A stretch of 64,000 nt of DNA from Acanthococcus lagerstroemiae. Lineage: Eukaryota > Arthropoda > Insecta > Hemiptera > Eriococcidae. The translations under genes and the position numbers were made by a program. Each line of letters starts with the position of its first letter. Positions within the stretch are counted from its first letter, which is position 1. The DNA lies in contig CM063111.1 of the NCBI GenBank assembly GCA_031841125.1, forward strand, positions 36,406,955-36,470,954. The letters run 5' to 3'. Positions 53,551-64,000 of the stretch are shown here, in pieces. The notes beneath the pieces are model-generated. The model ran no database searches, had not been told where the DNA came from, and worked only from the letters and a program-made list of their open reading frames with translations.

Positions 53551-54150
53551 ACTTACAGATGGGGGGGGGGGGTGGAGAAGGAAAATTTGCCGACAAAACA
53601 TTACATTTTAAAAATTTGAAAATTTGCCGATTTTTCAATCAAAATATTTCTTACTTGAGAAAAAAAAAATAATAATAAAATAATAAGAAGAAAACAGAAG
53701 CAAAATATGGGCCCGGGGACTAATTTTTGAGAACGTCCTTGTACCCTCAAAAGGTCTGCCTTTTTTCTACTCTTTATTTTTCTTCCTTCACTCGTTCTTC
53801 TTTTTACCTTATTTTTGAAGCGCCTTTTTTATAGTGAGCCGCTTGAGACATTCTCCTTCCTCGGTCCTTGTGCAAACATACACCGTCCGAGACGTTTCTC
53901 GGATTCATTTAATACTATGATAATAAGACTCTTTTGACCCATCAAGACCTCCTGCTCCAACTTATGTAAAACTCTTAGGACTCTTTCAGACTTCTCTAAG
54001 ACTTCAAGGATCTTCCGAATTTGTTCAAGACTTTTTCAGGCTTCATTAAAACAGTATACCTTATAGAAAATGAAAAATTCAAATGAACAGTTTCGAAATT
54101 TGTCGACTGTCAAATTATTGGTCCCCCCCCCCCATAGTTTCGTCCTTGCA
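53551..54150. repeat. Dispersed repeat W, copy 1
   Basis: GGCGAAACTTGAC at the left and CATAGTTTCGTCC at the right are inverted. Adjacent long G and C runs (53560, 54123) and AAATTTGCCGA, AAAATTTGAAAATTTGCCG and AAATTTGTCGACTGTCAAAT words are shared with 56755-57035. The middle (53700-54050) is low-complexity and includes AAGACTTC-type words. Superfamily unknown. Confidence 0.5.
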
Positions 54151-55940
54151 AAGGCAGATTGGAAACTTATCCCCCAAGCACTCACATTTGCGCACATGAG
54201 CATACCCTAGTCAGAGTAAGCTGGAAGGATATTAGGAATACTTGAGAGGAACACACAACTTCCTTTACACATTAAGGTGGTTGTTATTAACTGTTGGTGA
54301 TCTTTTTTTTTCTTAATTTCCTCTGATTCGTCTCCTAAATTGGTTCCAATGAAATCAATAATAAAGAAAAACTACAGTTTCAGGTCGATCGGACTTAGGG
54401 GAATCCGTGCCCCAGGCTCCCTTTCGTTCTTATCGGAAAAATACATGGAGTTTTGATTATTGTTCCAGACTAAATTTCCCTCCTGTGCTCACCAGGACCA
54501 AAGCACGTAAATTAAATAATAGAACATTATTTTGCTATCGGATTCAGCTTGTGACATTGGAAAATAAGTCTTTTACTTTCAACATTTAGACAGCCCCGTA
54601 GCCATGGGGGTAAGCTGGTGCTGAGCCTCCTCTAAAGGCACCTTGAGCCCCCTCCCCTCCTAGGCAGCCAGAGTGGTGCTAGGGGTACTGAGCAGCCCCT
54701 AATGCTTGCCCGGGCCTCCCCTCGCAATATTTCGTGAATAAAAATAACGAATTCCTTCTATTTTTCTCGCTAGTTTTCTTCAAAAATTTTCGTTCCACTA
54801 CACTTTAATGTTTATAAACTTGTTAACACTGATTTTGCTTTGAAAGATAGAAGAATCGTATGTTTGTCGCATCTAAAAAGGTCCCACTTCGTCGATTTTA
54901 TTTACGGAGATACAGCGATTTTTCGGATGTTAGGTCGGAAATATGAATTTTGGGATTTTTAGGTTTCTGATACAGTGAATTCTGCTCTTTCGAATGACGC
55001 AAACTGCATACGATCGAATGAGACCCCTCGGAATCTCCAAAGTTTAAAATTCACTGATATTTTTTTACATTTTTCACTTGAAATTTGTAACAAAACTTCG
55101 AACGCGTTTTTCTTAGTCACTTGTGGCTTTTGTTGTGGAAGATATTTTTTAGACTACTTGATCAGAAGCGGCAATGTTTTTCGCTGACATGGTCTGTATT
55201 TTTCTTTTGTTTTTAATCTATTTATTTATTTAAATTATAGACAGGTTATTTTTGTGTGCGTAATTAATTCAAGAATTTAATTTGCTCAATTAATTACTAC
55301 AAAGTACAGTATCACAGTCTTGTCTTTATAGTTTGTCCACGTGCACAACGCCAGCAATTTTTTCATGTAAAACGCTTTACATTGAGGGACGTTTACTTTA
55401 CACGTAGGTTTCGTTAACACTCGATGCATGAATGATAGGCGCTTCTTGTCGTCCGTAAAACACCATCGTAAACATTGCCTTTCTGATCAAGTAGTCTAAA
55501 AACTATGATTTTTGAAATTTTGATTTTGGAAGCGAATATCCCGGCCAATTTTGAACTTAGGAGTTTCCGCGGGGTCTCATATAATCAGTAATTTAGTATA
55601 ACGTACCATGCATAACTCTATACCGACAAAGTGGGACCTTTTTAGATACATGTACACATATGTGACGTGTCACAAGAAAAGGGTCCGAGTGCCCATCCAG
55701 CAGTTTCAGACACACAGGCCTTTTTTTTTGTGTCACATTACAATATTCACAAACACAGTGGTAGATAGCTTAATGCCTGAATGGCTGTTTGAGAACTGAT
55801 AACTTGGTAAGTCCACAGAAATAGAGTTTTTTTACTTCCAAAAGATTGAAAATTTGATCGCAGTGTTAATTTTTTTTTCAATGAGTTGTCGGCAAGTTGA
55901 ATCATCAGTTTTGATTATGAATTTTGAGATCAAATTCAAT
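54151..55940. other. Gene-free spacer
   Basis: CAGCCCCGTAGCCATGGGGG at 54592-54611 looks like a single MITE-A-type end with no partner. At 54860-55180 and 55440-55640 TTTTTAGACTACTTGATCAGAA...GG(A/C)CC(T)TTTTTAGAT-type words occur in opposite orientations (for example AAAAAGGTCCCACTT at 54886 and AAGTGGGACCTTTTT at 55629; TAGACTACTTGATCAGAA at 55150 and TTCTGATCAAGTAGTCTA at 55480). They outline a large imperfect inverted repeat of about 760 bp. No coding gene. Confidence 0.55.
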
Positions 55941-56212
55941 CAGTGGCGTAGCCAAGATTTTCCGGGGGAGGGGGGGGGCAAAGTAAGATTTTCAGGGAAG
56001 ACAAAGTCGGAAATTGAAGTATTTTTTTTAAATCACCGATACTCGAGGACTATTGTATGAAAATGAAGGTAAAATTACTACTTGAGCGAAAATTAAAAAA
56101 AAACCAAAACGTGTTTTAAAGCGAAAAACTGCTCATTTCTGCATATTTTACATTCTCTTTCAGGCGCCTTGGGGGGCATTCGCCGCCTTTGTCTCCCCTG
56201 GCTATACCACTG
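55941..56212. mobile_element. MITE-A-like copy 5
   Basis: The ends CAGTGGCGTAGCCAAG and CTGGCTATACCACTG are inverted. GGGGGAGGGGGGGGC follows the left TIR. The flanking eight bases do not match (AATTCAAT, CCTCGTAA), so the ends may be displaced or the copy rearranged. The interior differs from the other MITE-A copies, so it may be a sister family. Confidence 0.65.
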
Positions 56213-56754
56213 CCTCGTAAAACTCTTCACATTATATACGATGTGTATCCTCAACCCCCCCCCCTCGGGAAACAATCAGCACAACCTACCGCAGATGGCT
56301 GGCTACCCGATCTGCAAAGTGAAGCGCATTTGTGACGACCGGAAAATCTACCCATTTCATAACCATTTGTGAGTCAAGTGTGAGGATTCATCGAAAAATT
56401 TTACATTTAAATAGGTGGAGCCTAATTTTTGTTTCCTCTTTGTGACGATGAAGCGCTTTTGTGATGCGTCACAACTGAGATCTTTGCAAATCGGGTACGG
56501 GCCTGCTTTTAGATTTTAATAAAACGTTCAACTTTCTTAAATTTTAGGCTGTAGGTCAAACAGAGAATCTAGTAAGAACAGAATAGTCATTGAAATTCGA
56601 AATTCAACGTTTACTACCGACTTTCAGATTTTCGAAATGTCTGCACGTCTCAGCTTTGTTTCAACCTCTCAGATAACGTTCTATACTCAGCTTGAAACCT
56701 TCGGCTTTTGACTGACTAGTCTCTGACAGGAGTCTTGGGTACTCCATTTTCAGA
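56213..56754. other. Gene-free spacer
   Basis: Contains a CCCCCCCCC run near 56258 and the words CCGATCTGCAAAGTGAAGCGC...TTTGTGACG and GATGAAGCGCTTTTGTGACG, which suggest a small diverged duplication. Nothing else supported. Confidence 0.4.
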
Positions 56755-57035
56755 AACGAAATTTGACTTTCAGTTTGGAGAGGTGAAGAAGAACAATTTG
56801 TCGACAAATATTTTTTGAAAACTAAAAATTCGCTGACAAAATCGTTTAAAAATCAAAAATTTGCCGATGTTTTAATCGAAATATTTTTTAATTGAAAAAA
56901 GAATAAATAAATAAACAAGCATTCATAAAAAATTAAAAATTCAAATAAACTGTTTCAAAATTTGCCGACTTCCAAATTATTGGGGGGGGGGGGCGTGTTT
57001 CAACCCCTCACACTCCCCTATAGTTTCGCCCAACA
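56755..57035. repeat. Dispersed repeat W, copy 2
   Basis: Shares ATTTGTCGACAAAT, AAAAATTTGCCGATxTTTTAAT, AATATTTTTTAATTG, TTCAAATxAACxGTTTC and a long G run with 53551-54150, ending CTATAGTTTCGCC. The left end is poorly defined (GAAACGAAATTTGAC). Non-coding. Confidence 0.5.
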
Positions 57036-57499
57036 GCTGTGGTCACTCTAAATGTAGAATCTTCAGCCTTTCAGCTTTCAACAAATTTCTGTTTTTATTG
57101 GTCGACTACCGCGTATATCGAGCTATTAACTCAATTTCCTCATGTTCCCACTTCAAACTCGGAACTCTTAATTTCAATTTGTAACTTTTAGCTAGGCAAG
57201 AACTCTTATTTATTATTTACAATATTTATTGTAAATCTTGTTTCGTCTGATTTTTTTCACTTGCCTTATACAAAATACCTCAAAACTGAAAATGGAGATT
57301 ATCGAAGTATCTTGTTCCGACTTGATCAGTAAGTGTAAGTGGTTCCCAGAAAATTTCCTACACTGTAACGAAAAAGTCGGTTGATACAAGCATGATAGCG
57401 CTCGATAGGGTCCGTATGAGAAAGGCCGCCCACTCTGGGAAATTCCGACTATCAGCCGGGAAATTTGGCAGTCAGTTGGTAAAATTAAGCAGATTAAGC

Positions 57500-58142
57500 A
57501 GTTCGTAGCTTTCTTCTCCGTGTCTACTGGAATTTGCAATTTGCAAAACTCAGTCGGAGAATCCGGTCATTTTTCATTTCTGTTCTCGGCTACATTACAC
57601 ATTCATTTACGATCTCGCTAAGCGCCGCTAAGCAAACGATAATACGACGGCCGGCTATGTTAGCTACCACTGGATTCCATTATATTTCGTGTGTACGTTT
57701 TTGTCCTTGTAGAGTGCAGCCAGCCCGTCCCTTACCCCCACCACCTACCTGGTAACGCCTTTGTGGGTTGTACTGCGCTCGGCATCGTTCACGTCCTTAC
57801 GAAAAATAATTCGCTTGTGTTCATTGTACCGCGGTTTTTCTGCTCGTTTCGCGTTCGTATTAATGTCGTGCTCAAATATTTCTAAATTTCTGTTCAATAT
57901 ATTTGTGTTGCATTTCACCGTTAATACTTTTTGCAGTGTTTCGGTTTGCAGTAATTTCGGTCTTGCATTTAAATTATCGTTGTATTCCTTCGATCGATTT
58001 TCTTAATTTAGTTTGAACTAATTTGTGTTGTTTTCTATTTCGGTTTGCGAGTGTAATCGAACTTCAGTGAATAATAAGCTTTTTCGAGTGAAATTTGCGG
58101 TGCTCGGTGTTGATGCCTAGATTGGCAATACGAACACTTGGT
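57500..58142 (+). promoter_or_regulatory. Possible promoter and non-coding first exon
   Basis: A block richer in CpG than its surroundings (CTAAGCGCCGCTAAGC, ACGACGGCCGGC, GTACCGCGG, GTTTCGCGTTCG) ends at ACACTTG/GTGAGTGG, a good splice donor at 58141-58142. Frames inside are short. This is what the 5' exon of a plus-strand gene continuing out of the window could look like. It could also be a TE 5' region. No downstream coding exon was recognised before 64 kb. Confidence 0.25.
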
Positions 58143-59016
58143 GAGTGGAATTATAATATGAAGTTTATTACGTTCACTTCCTGTAATAGAATAGTTTGTA
58201 GTTTATGATGTAGCAAACTATACAGCCCAGTGTTGCTCGCGATTTTTTCTTACAGTGAATAAGTTTTCCGTTGTAAGGTTGTTTACCTAGTGTTCTTTCT
58301 TGGTGTCTTGAGTCCTATGTCAGATCGAGTATTTTGCCCCCAGAATCATATATCAGATCGAAGATCTAGTAACTCGCTGTTGCAATTCATATTTTGAGTT
58401 TTCTCAAAAGGTTCTGTAACGGTTTAGAGTCTGAAGTTATACTCACCTTGAGGAGAATATTGATAGTGAGAATTTCAGCCGAACCAGTATCTTTATTTAC
58501 AGTCCAAGTCTATGTGCTAAAGTGAAGAGGAAGTAGAAACAAAAAAGTATGAAGTATTGAGTAAGGTAAAAGGGAAAGAATTGATGAAATTGTTGAGTTG
58601 TTGAAGAATGCAGGAGAACTTGTTCTATCAATTTATATTAATTAATTGGCCGAATGTATGAGGGAGAAATACCGGTAGGTTTTCAGAAAAATAAGTGAAT
58701 TATGATCCCTAAAAAGGAAGAGCAAGCAGATTTGAAGATTATATCACTACACAACAGCATGTAAAACAATGGGATGAGATTATGATATGATTTTAGCTAT
58801 ATTTTGAATGTGGAATACAATGGCATTGACCATTATTCTTAGGAACCTTTCATTTTCCATATTCAAAATTGAAATTTTATCAAAATTTTCTCGTTCTATT
58901 CCTTTTTTTTTGGCCACGAATAGCTACACTGATACTGATAACAATACTGAATGCGTGTAGTTATTTGATCTGATACTAAAACTCGCATTCAAGAAGGAGA
59001 TGAGGGAAAAAAAGAA
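58143..59016. other. No supported gene
   Basis: AT-rich sequence with no recognised frames or repeat ends. Confidence 0.45.
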
Positions 59017-61240
59017 CTTGACACTGGTCTACAAAAAGATTTCTGGTGCCGAGGACTGTATAACTGATTTTAGGTATTCTTGGGGAGTGTAATCCAAATA
59101 TAACATCAGTTTTTCTCTTATCAGCTCTAGTTTTTTAGATATAATATGCGAGTACACACCTACACACTGTGTACGTTGTTTGGTTGGTGGGGAAATGTGC
59201 TGCCTGCAAAAAACAAATTTTACAGGAGAGAAATTTGAAGGTTTTGAAACGGCCACGACGAATCTGTTAAAACTGGGTTTTTATTAGAAATGGTATAACA
59301 ATGCCTCTACATTCAATTAGGGATACATCTCAGAGATGAAAACATTCCACTTTTCTTAAAACTTCTCATATTGATGAATTTTGTTAGTTTATTTTTAACC
59401 CCTTTTGTTTTTTTTATGTGTTTTATTGAACTGAGGTAATATTTGTAGATATTAAATTACCTATCCAACGATACCAAAAAGTCACTTCGTGAAAAAATTA
59501 CAGATAGCACTTTTTCTTACCCGATTCTCAAAGAAATTAAACTACGTGGCCAGTGTTTAATTTTTTTCAAACGAAAACTGTGTAGCGGTGTTTTTAACCC
59601 CCTCTCTCCCTAACTTTCGTAACAAAACAGAACAGAAAAACGAAAAAAAAAAACCGAAAAGAAAAGCTGCACCTGTTTTTCATATGAAAAGTGAGAACCA
59701 TGTGGAGGTGGTTTGGCAATGCAAGGGGCCAATAAGCAACTCACTTGTCTTTCAGGAACGTACTTCTTGGATGCGAGAATGAAAATTGAAGAGAACAAAT
59801 TAATCAAAAAGTTTCTCATATTTTTTAGAAACCATAAGTGCTAAAGATATGAACAGCAATAGACGTAGATAAGTTGAAACTTTTTTCGTAAAAATAAATA
59901 AAATAAGAATTCGCATCCAATATTTGTGATTGCCTGCTGTAATAGATGATCTTGTCACTTCAGATGCTGATGTGAAAATGTTTCACAAATTAAGAAAAAT
60001 GATTCCAGTAACTACAGGGGTATTACAAAAACTTGTGTGCTCGTTATTTATTGTGCTACCCCACTCGATGACGGTGGAATAGATGATATCCTATTAGGTA
60101 TAATCAAATAAAGTCAAATCATCGACTGTCTGCGTTAGATGTGGCAAAATGTTCAAACTGTGTGGCCAAAAAAGGCCACTACGTGGCTTTCGGGCCACAC
60201 AGGACTTCATTAAAGACTAACTCAACGATATAATATATATTTATTAGTGGTCGTGATTTCGACAGTTTGGCCACTTCGGGATCTCATTTTGGATTCTGCG
60301 GTCCCAGAAGTTTCGATATCAAAAACTTAAGTCCATATTTTGATAACATCACGCAGTTTTCTAAGGAATGTTAATTTTCTCCACCGCAAGTCCAATTTTA
60401 AATGTTAGGACTCTCTCGAAATTGAGGGGAATGGTTTCAACAGTAATGAGCTGTCAGAAACGAGATTTCCAGAATCGCCCTTCTGCCCATTGAAAAGTCT
60501 GCCCTCTCCTCGTTATGGGTATCGATGGACTTACCTCTCATTCCAGCCGTAGATTCAATTGTTAATTGGCATTTGTCACGATTTCGTGTGCGAGTCCATT
60601 ATAATTATTTGTGATTGGACTTTATAATCTATTAAACAATTAGTATTTATAATAAATACATTTACACGTAATGTGTATTTGCATAACTTACATATTCTTT
60701 ATTGTATCTAAAAAACTAAAGCTGATGGAGAAAAACTAATATTATATTTGGATTCAGTGCCCCAAAAATATCTACAGTCACAGGGTGTCTACCGGCCAAG
60801 GAAGTCAAGAAAGTCAAGGAAAAGTCAAGTATTTTGGAGAGCGGTGAAAGAAAATCAAGGAAGTAAAGGAAAAGTCCAGTACAGTATCTTGGACAGTGGT
60901 CATGTAAAGTGATAAATTTTTCATTTAAATGTTCTCAAAATTACTATCACGATTTTTTTTTTTAATTACAAGTAAATTTAAAGTAACGTAAATATTTTCA
61001 GATAATTACATAATATCCTTTTTCATAGTATCTTTTTGTGTTTCCATTTATTGTGAGCCCCCCCCCCCCCACCTTGGTAAGGTTCTGCGAACAAGATCAT
61101 ATTTGTATGTCTGTAAAACGATTATGGAACGAGTGAGAAAAGGTCAAGGAATTGTAAAATTTGGACCCGGTAGACACCCTGAGTCAGTTATAAAATCCTC
61201 GGCACCAAAACCACTGTTTACCAGTGTAATGTTGTTAAAA
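59017..61240. repeat. Inverted pair of ends around 2.1 kb
   Basis: ACACTGGT...GGTGCCGAGGACTGTATAACTGA at 59021-59071 and its near-complement TCAGTTATAAAATCCTCGGCACC...ACCAGTGT at 61187-61229 are inverted. In both, an open frame reads SVI(Q/K)SSAP. The pair could be the ends of a large, mostly decayed element or two independent copies of a repeat. The interior holds only short frames, a TGTGTGGCC...GGCCACACA hairpin region at 60160-60210 and the smaller element at 60781. Confidence 0.4.
60781..61181. mobile_element. TIR element CAGGGTGTCTACCGG...
   Basis: The ends CAGGGTGTCTACCGGCC and GGACCCGGTAGACACCCTG are inverted; AGTCA flanks both directly (60776-60780, 61182-61186), a 5-bp duplication. 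Interior repeats AAGTCAAGGAAAAGTC and AAAGGAAAAGTCCAG. The ends are hAT-like, but a 5-bp rather than 8-bp duplication is seen, as at 61934. A C11 run lies at about 61059. Confidence 0.65.
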
Positions 61241-61789
61241 TTCAAAAATTGGCATTATTTGGCACGAAAAAAAATCACAAAAATTTTGAGCAAAAGTGGA
61301 AAATTGTGTATTTGAGCAATAGATAATTTTTTTTCTTTTAATTTATTTATTTGGACCAACGATTAAGGTCATATGCCCTTGAAAAATATTTGACGATATA
61401 AAAGAATAATGAACATGAAAATCTATAAAAAGCCGGAATTATGTAAAATAATCAAGTGCCCCTCAAGATTATCCTCCTTGAAACTATGTCGACGATCTGT
61501 TGAGACCATTTTGAGGTATGAAAATGTTCGCTCAGTGTCGACCGATGTTATAGGAGCGTAAACGTGTCATTTTTTCCCGTTCTTTTATGCATACAAGGAT
61601 TTCTTTGTTGATATTGGTCTTATTTGGCATTATTCGGCATTTTGTCCGTTTCTGGCATTTATACAGGTTTTTGGAATTTTTGGCAAAAAAATTTTTTTCC
61701 CTAGCCTCCCCATATTCTAAAACGTGCTTACCTTTCACTCCCAATCCTTCCGCCCTCATGCAAGTAATCTGACAAATGCCACGAAATCC
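61241..61789. other. Gene-free spacer
   Basis: AT-rich, short frames only, no repeat recognised. Confidence 0.4.
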
Positions 61790-61933
61790 GTGCTCTAGAT
61801 ATGACATAACGTACATTGATAAGCTTTTTCAGCGTGAGTACAAATTTTTGAATCGTGGAATTCTACTTTTTATGCTCTTTCCAACAGTACTAATACTAAT
61901 TTTGTCAAAATATGTCGGTTGGTTGTGTAAGAG
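61790..61933 (-). mobile_element. Family Y copy 5, truncated
   Basis: GATAAGCTTTTTCAGCGTGAGTACA, TTTTGAATCGTGGAATTC, ATGCTCTTTCCAACAGTACTAAT and GTCAAAATATGTCGGTTGG follow the family Y order in inverse orientation. Neither TIR is preserved. It stops at the hAT-like element that starts at 61934. Confidence 0.6.
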
Positions 61934-62292
61934 CAGGGTTGCCACTTTCTGGAAAACCGGGAAAAGTCAGGGAATTTGGTCAGAAATTTTCTAAAAATAA
62001 CAAACTGTATTTTATCAGAGTAAAACTTTTTTTATCATAACATAAGAATAATGATAATCTATTCGCAAATGAAATAGTCTATAATATTGAAAAATATTAC
62101 ATAAATTACATCTGTACCTTCTTCTTATCGATAGCGATTTTCTAAAAATCTGTATTGTAAAAAATTTCTGTGACTCTCCTCCCTCTGGACTTCTCGGAAT
62201 CCTGTAAAAAAAGTCAGGGAAAATTGGAAAAGTTGGCCTGGAAAACCGGGAAAAGTCAGGGAAAACCAGTCCTGAAAAATAGTGGCAACCCT
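61934..62292. mobile_element. hAT-like MITE with CAGGGTTGCCACT ends
   Basis: The ends CAGGGTTGCCACTTTCTGG and AAATAGTGGCAACCCTG are inverted. AAGAG flanks both sides (61929-61933, 62293-62297). Subterminal GGAAAACCGGGAAAAGTCAGGG occurs near both ends in the same orientation, with CCTGGAAAACCGGG near the right. The terminal words match the right end of the hAT transposase remnant at 52731, so the two may share an autonomous source. Confidence 0.75.
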
Positions 62293-62502
62293 GAAGAGAA
62301 TACTAAATGAAATGGAAGAAAAGGTAGGAGAAGATGAGTTTGGATTCAGAAACTATAGAGGAACTAGAAAAGCAGTTTTATGGTTGTGGCTTTCTTCCCC
62401 CCCCCCCCCCCCCTTAAGCCTGAAGACGGTTTGGATACATATGAATGAAGAGCTCTGTAACCTCGTGGCCTAAGTCAAGAAAAGTTTTTTTTTTTTTAAT
62501 TC

Positions 62503-62690
62503 GATAAAAACTATTTTCTTTCCCACTCGCTGCTGTGTTTTATTTGGCGAAAACTAGAAAATGTTCTTGAGTGGTATATCTAATCAAAAAGTGTTTTTTT
62601 TTCAAAATTCGATAAAAACGGTTTTCTTCCACACACTCTGCTGCCCTTTATTTGGCCAAAACTAGAAAATGTTCTTGTGTGGTTCTAATA
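62503..62690. repeat. Tandem duplication of about 100 bp
   Basis: AATTCGATAAAAAC(T/G)(A/G)TTTTCTT...CACTC(G/T)CTGCTG...TTTATTTGGC(G/C)(A)AAACTAGAAAATGTTCTTG occurs twice head to tail, with moderate divergence. It lies inside the non-LINE block of LINE-B copy 3. Confidence 0.75.
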
Positions 62691-63057
62691 AAAAATTATC
62701 TTGGGCTACAAGGCATTCAAGTTGGAAACTCTTTGACTTCGGCCACTTGGGAGAGTAAAATTTGTTCGATGATGTTAAAACGTAGGTTTCTAGCCAATAT
62801 AACGTGCGATTTTCTCCATAATACGTTGTATTATCTTGCACATTGTCGAAATCTACTTCGATTTTTTTTCTTGCCCTTTTTACCGTTGTAAAAAGCAACT
62901 TCCTATTTGTTACACTGCAAAATTAACTTCCTTTTTATTGCGTTCCCTGGAAAATTGAAAGGTAAAATTGTCGTTGCACTCAGCAGGAAATGTTTCGATA
63001 TATAGGGACACACCCCGCCCTCCCTCGTCTGCTGATTCAGTGTCGTGCGGAGTGAAG

Positions 63058-63408
63058 AATGCTACATGAAGAGCTCTTTTCCAAAATGGCCTATGTCAGT
63101 TTATGTCAGAAATGAGTTTAATGCGCCATCTTGTGGTATAAAATAGAAGCTATAAAAGGTTTGGGTAATCTGGAATTACTACAATGCAGCTGTAATTACA
63201 AATAATCAGTTCCACATATTCCGTTATCACATCACTCTGGAAGACTTTCAACTTGAACCACTTGTGATTAACAGTGGAACGAAAAGGAGATATTAATGTG
63301 AAGAAACCTACCTTTTATAGCTTCTATTTTGTACCACAAGATGGCGCATGAAACTCACTTTTGAGAAAAACTGACAGACCATTTTGGAAGAGCTCTTCAT
63401 GTAGCATT
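63058..63408. mobile_element. 351-bp element with 100-bp arms
   Basis: The arms AATGCTACATGAAGAGCTC...CCAAAATGGCC...GCGCCATCTTGTGGTA...AAAATAGAAGCTATAAAAGG and the mirror image on the right are about 85-90% identical over 100 bp. The outermost GTAGCATT on the right also encodes part of LINE-B HVAFVD, so the true border may lie slightly inside. A partial third end, ATGAAGAGCTCTGTAACC...TGGCCTAAGTCA, lies at 62445-62477. No coding frame. Confidence 0.78.
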
Positions 63409-64000
63409 CGTAGATTTAGAAGTAGCTTTTGATCATGTTGAATGGTCAAAAATGTTTTCAACATTGAGGAAGCCCGAGTGAAATATGAAGAAAGGAAAGT
63501 AGTACGGAACCTTATAATGATCACAGGGTTGAAATACAAATAGGGGATGAAGTGTGAGAAGCGAAAATTTGAAAAGGAGTGAGAATAGGTTGCTAGCTAG
63601 CCATCACCAGTACTGTCGAACCTGTTTCTAGAAAAAGGACTAGAAGAAATGACGGAAAGAAAATTAGCCGTGAAACTCCAAGGGGAGACTGTTAGGGTGA
63701 TGAGGTTTGCAGATGACATTGCAATGGTAGAAAGAAGTTGAGAAAAATTGGAGAAACGTTGACGAAGTTGGATGAAAGATTGAAAATAAAGTGTAAAATT
63801 AAGATGAACAAGATAGAAAAAAGAGGAATGGTAGTCAGCAGATGGGAAGAAAATCGAATAATATGGAAATAGGAGGTGAAAAAACAAAGAAGGTAAAGAA
63901 ATTTACTTAGACAGTCTAATAATGCCTGATGGAGGAAATAAGACAGAAATGAAAAGTAGAATAAAACCTGAGAGAGCTTTTTTTTTCAAAACGGAGACAT

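Larger units (their letters stand above)
62293..64000 (+). pseudogene. LINE-B copy 3: reverse transcriptase, runs off the window
   Basis: The plus strand reads LNEMEEKVGEDEFGFRNYRG from about 62303. After foreign sequence, it reads LHVAFVDLEVAFDHVEWSKM from 63395 and RFADDIAMVERS (catalytic box, about 63700-63740). It ends with LIMPDGGNKTEMKSRIKPER near 63970. The FADD box is intact here, unlike LTDD in copy 2. Frameshifts and stops are frequent. The segment 62395-63394 is not LINE and contains a poly-C run (62397-62413), a tandem duplication and a foldback element. The thumb and 3' end lie beyond 64000. Confidence 0.82.

Noticed and set aside
54592..54740. MITE-A copy at CAGCCCCGTAGCCATGG
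   Set aside because: Only one end is visible; no partner end or duplication was found.

Overview
The window is eukaryotic, AT-rich, intron-bearing DNA, almost certainly from an arthropod. The single confident host gene has the family length and intron structure of an animal lipid-droplet hydrolase. The mobile elements (degenerate LINEs, hAT-type MITEs, a pogo-like element with a PHD finger, a MULE, and a KRAB-A-domain-protein-2-like integrase) are typical of insect genomes. An hemipteran-like insect is my best guess, but only a guess.

Host gene. LDAH (lipid droplet-associated hydrolase) lies on the minus strand in four coding exons (32921-32717, 31625-31324, 31070-30885, 30112-29882). They join in frame to 307 residues with an intact Ser-Asp-His triad. 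A 5'-UTR exon boundary is visible at 32940. No other complete host gene could be supported. A CpG-containing block at 57.5-58.15 kb ending in a good splice donor could be a non-coding first exon of a gene beyond the window.

Layout. 0-10.3 kb: two LINE families (A and B), mutually nested; a tRNA-derived SINE cleanly splits the RT of one LINE-B copy, and a MULE fragment interrupts another. At 5.6-6.3 kb is a GC-rich island carrying a 28S-rRNA-like stretch. 12-21.5 kb: hAT-like MITEs, a three-unit tandem repeat and small inverted-repeat elements. 21.7-25 kb: a 32-bp perfect hairpin, a foldback element with opposed GTTGCCC arrays holding a smaller TIR element, and a 69-bp tandem duplication. 26 kb: first copy of a short TIR family (called Y here), itself hit by a hAT MITE. 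29.8-32.9 kb: LDAH. 35-41.4 kb: a dense cluster of foldback elements, then a long-TIR integrase element with a pogo-like transposon inserted in its right TIR and a hAT MITE in its interior. 45-57 kb: more hAT MITEs, one carrying an apparent solo LTR, plus a decayed hAT transposase. 59-64 kb: more TIR elements and a third LINE-B copy.

The best candidates for undescribed biology are: family Y (about 250 bp, 25-34 bp TIRs, 2-bp variable target duplications, one copy with an inferable empty site); the long-TIR integrase element; the opposed-array foldback; the perfect hairpin with a decayed relative 4 kb away; and the three-copy GC-rich repeat linked to a 28S-like fragment. Names such as family Y, MITE-A, MITE-B, LINE-A and LINE-B are labels used only in this report. 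All TE classes are read by eye from motifs, TIRs and target duplications, with no database search.
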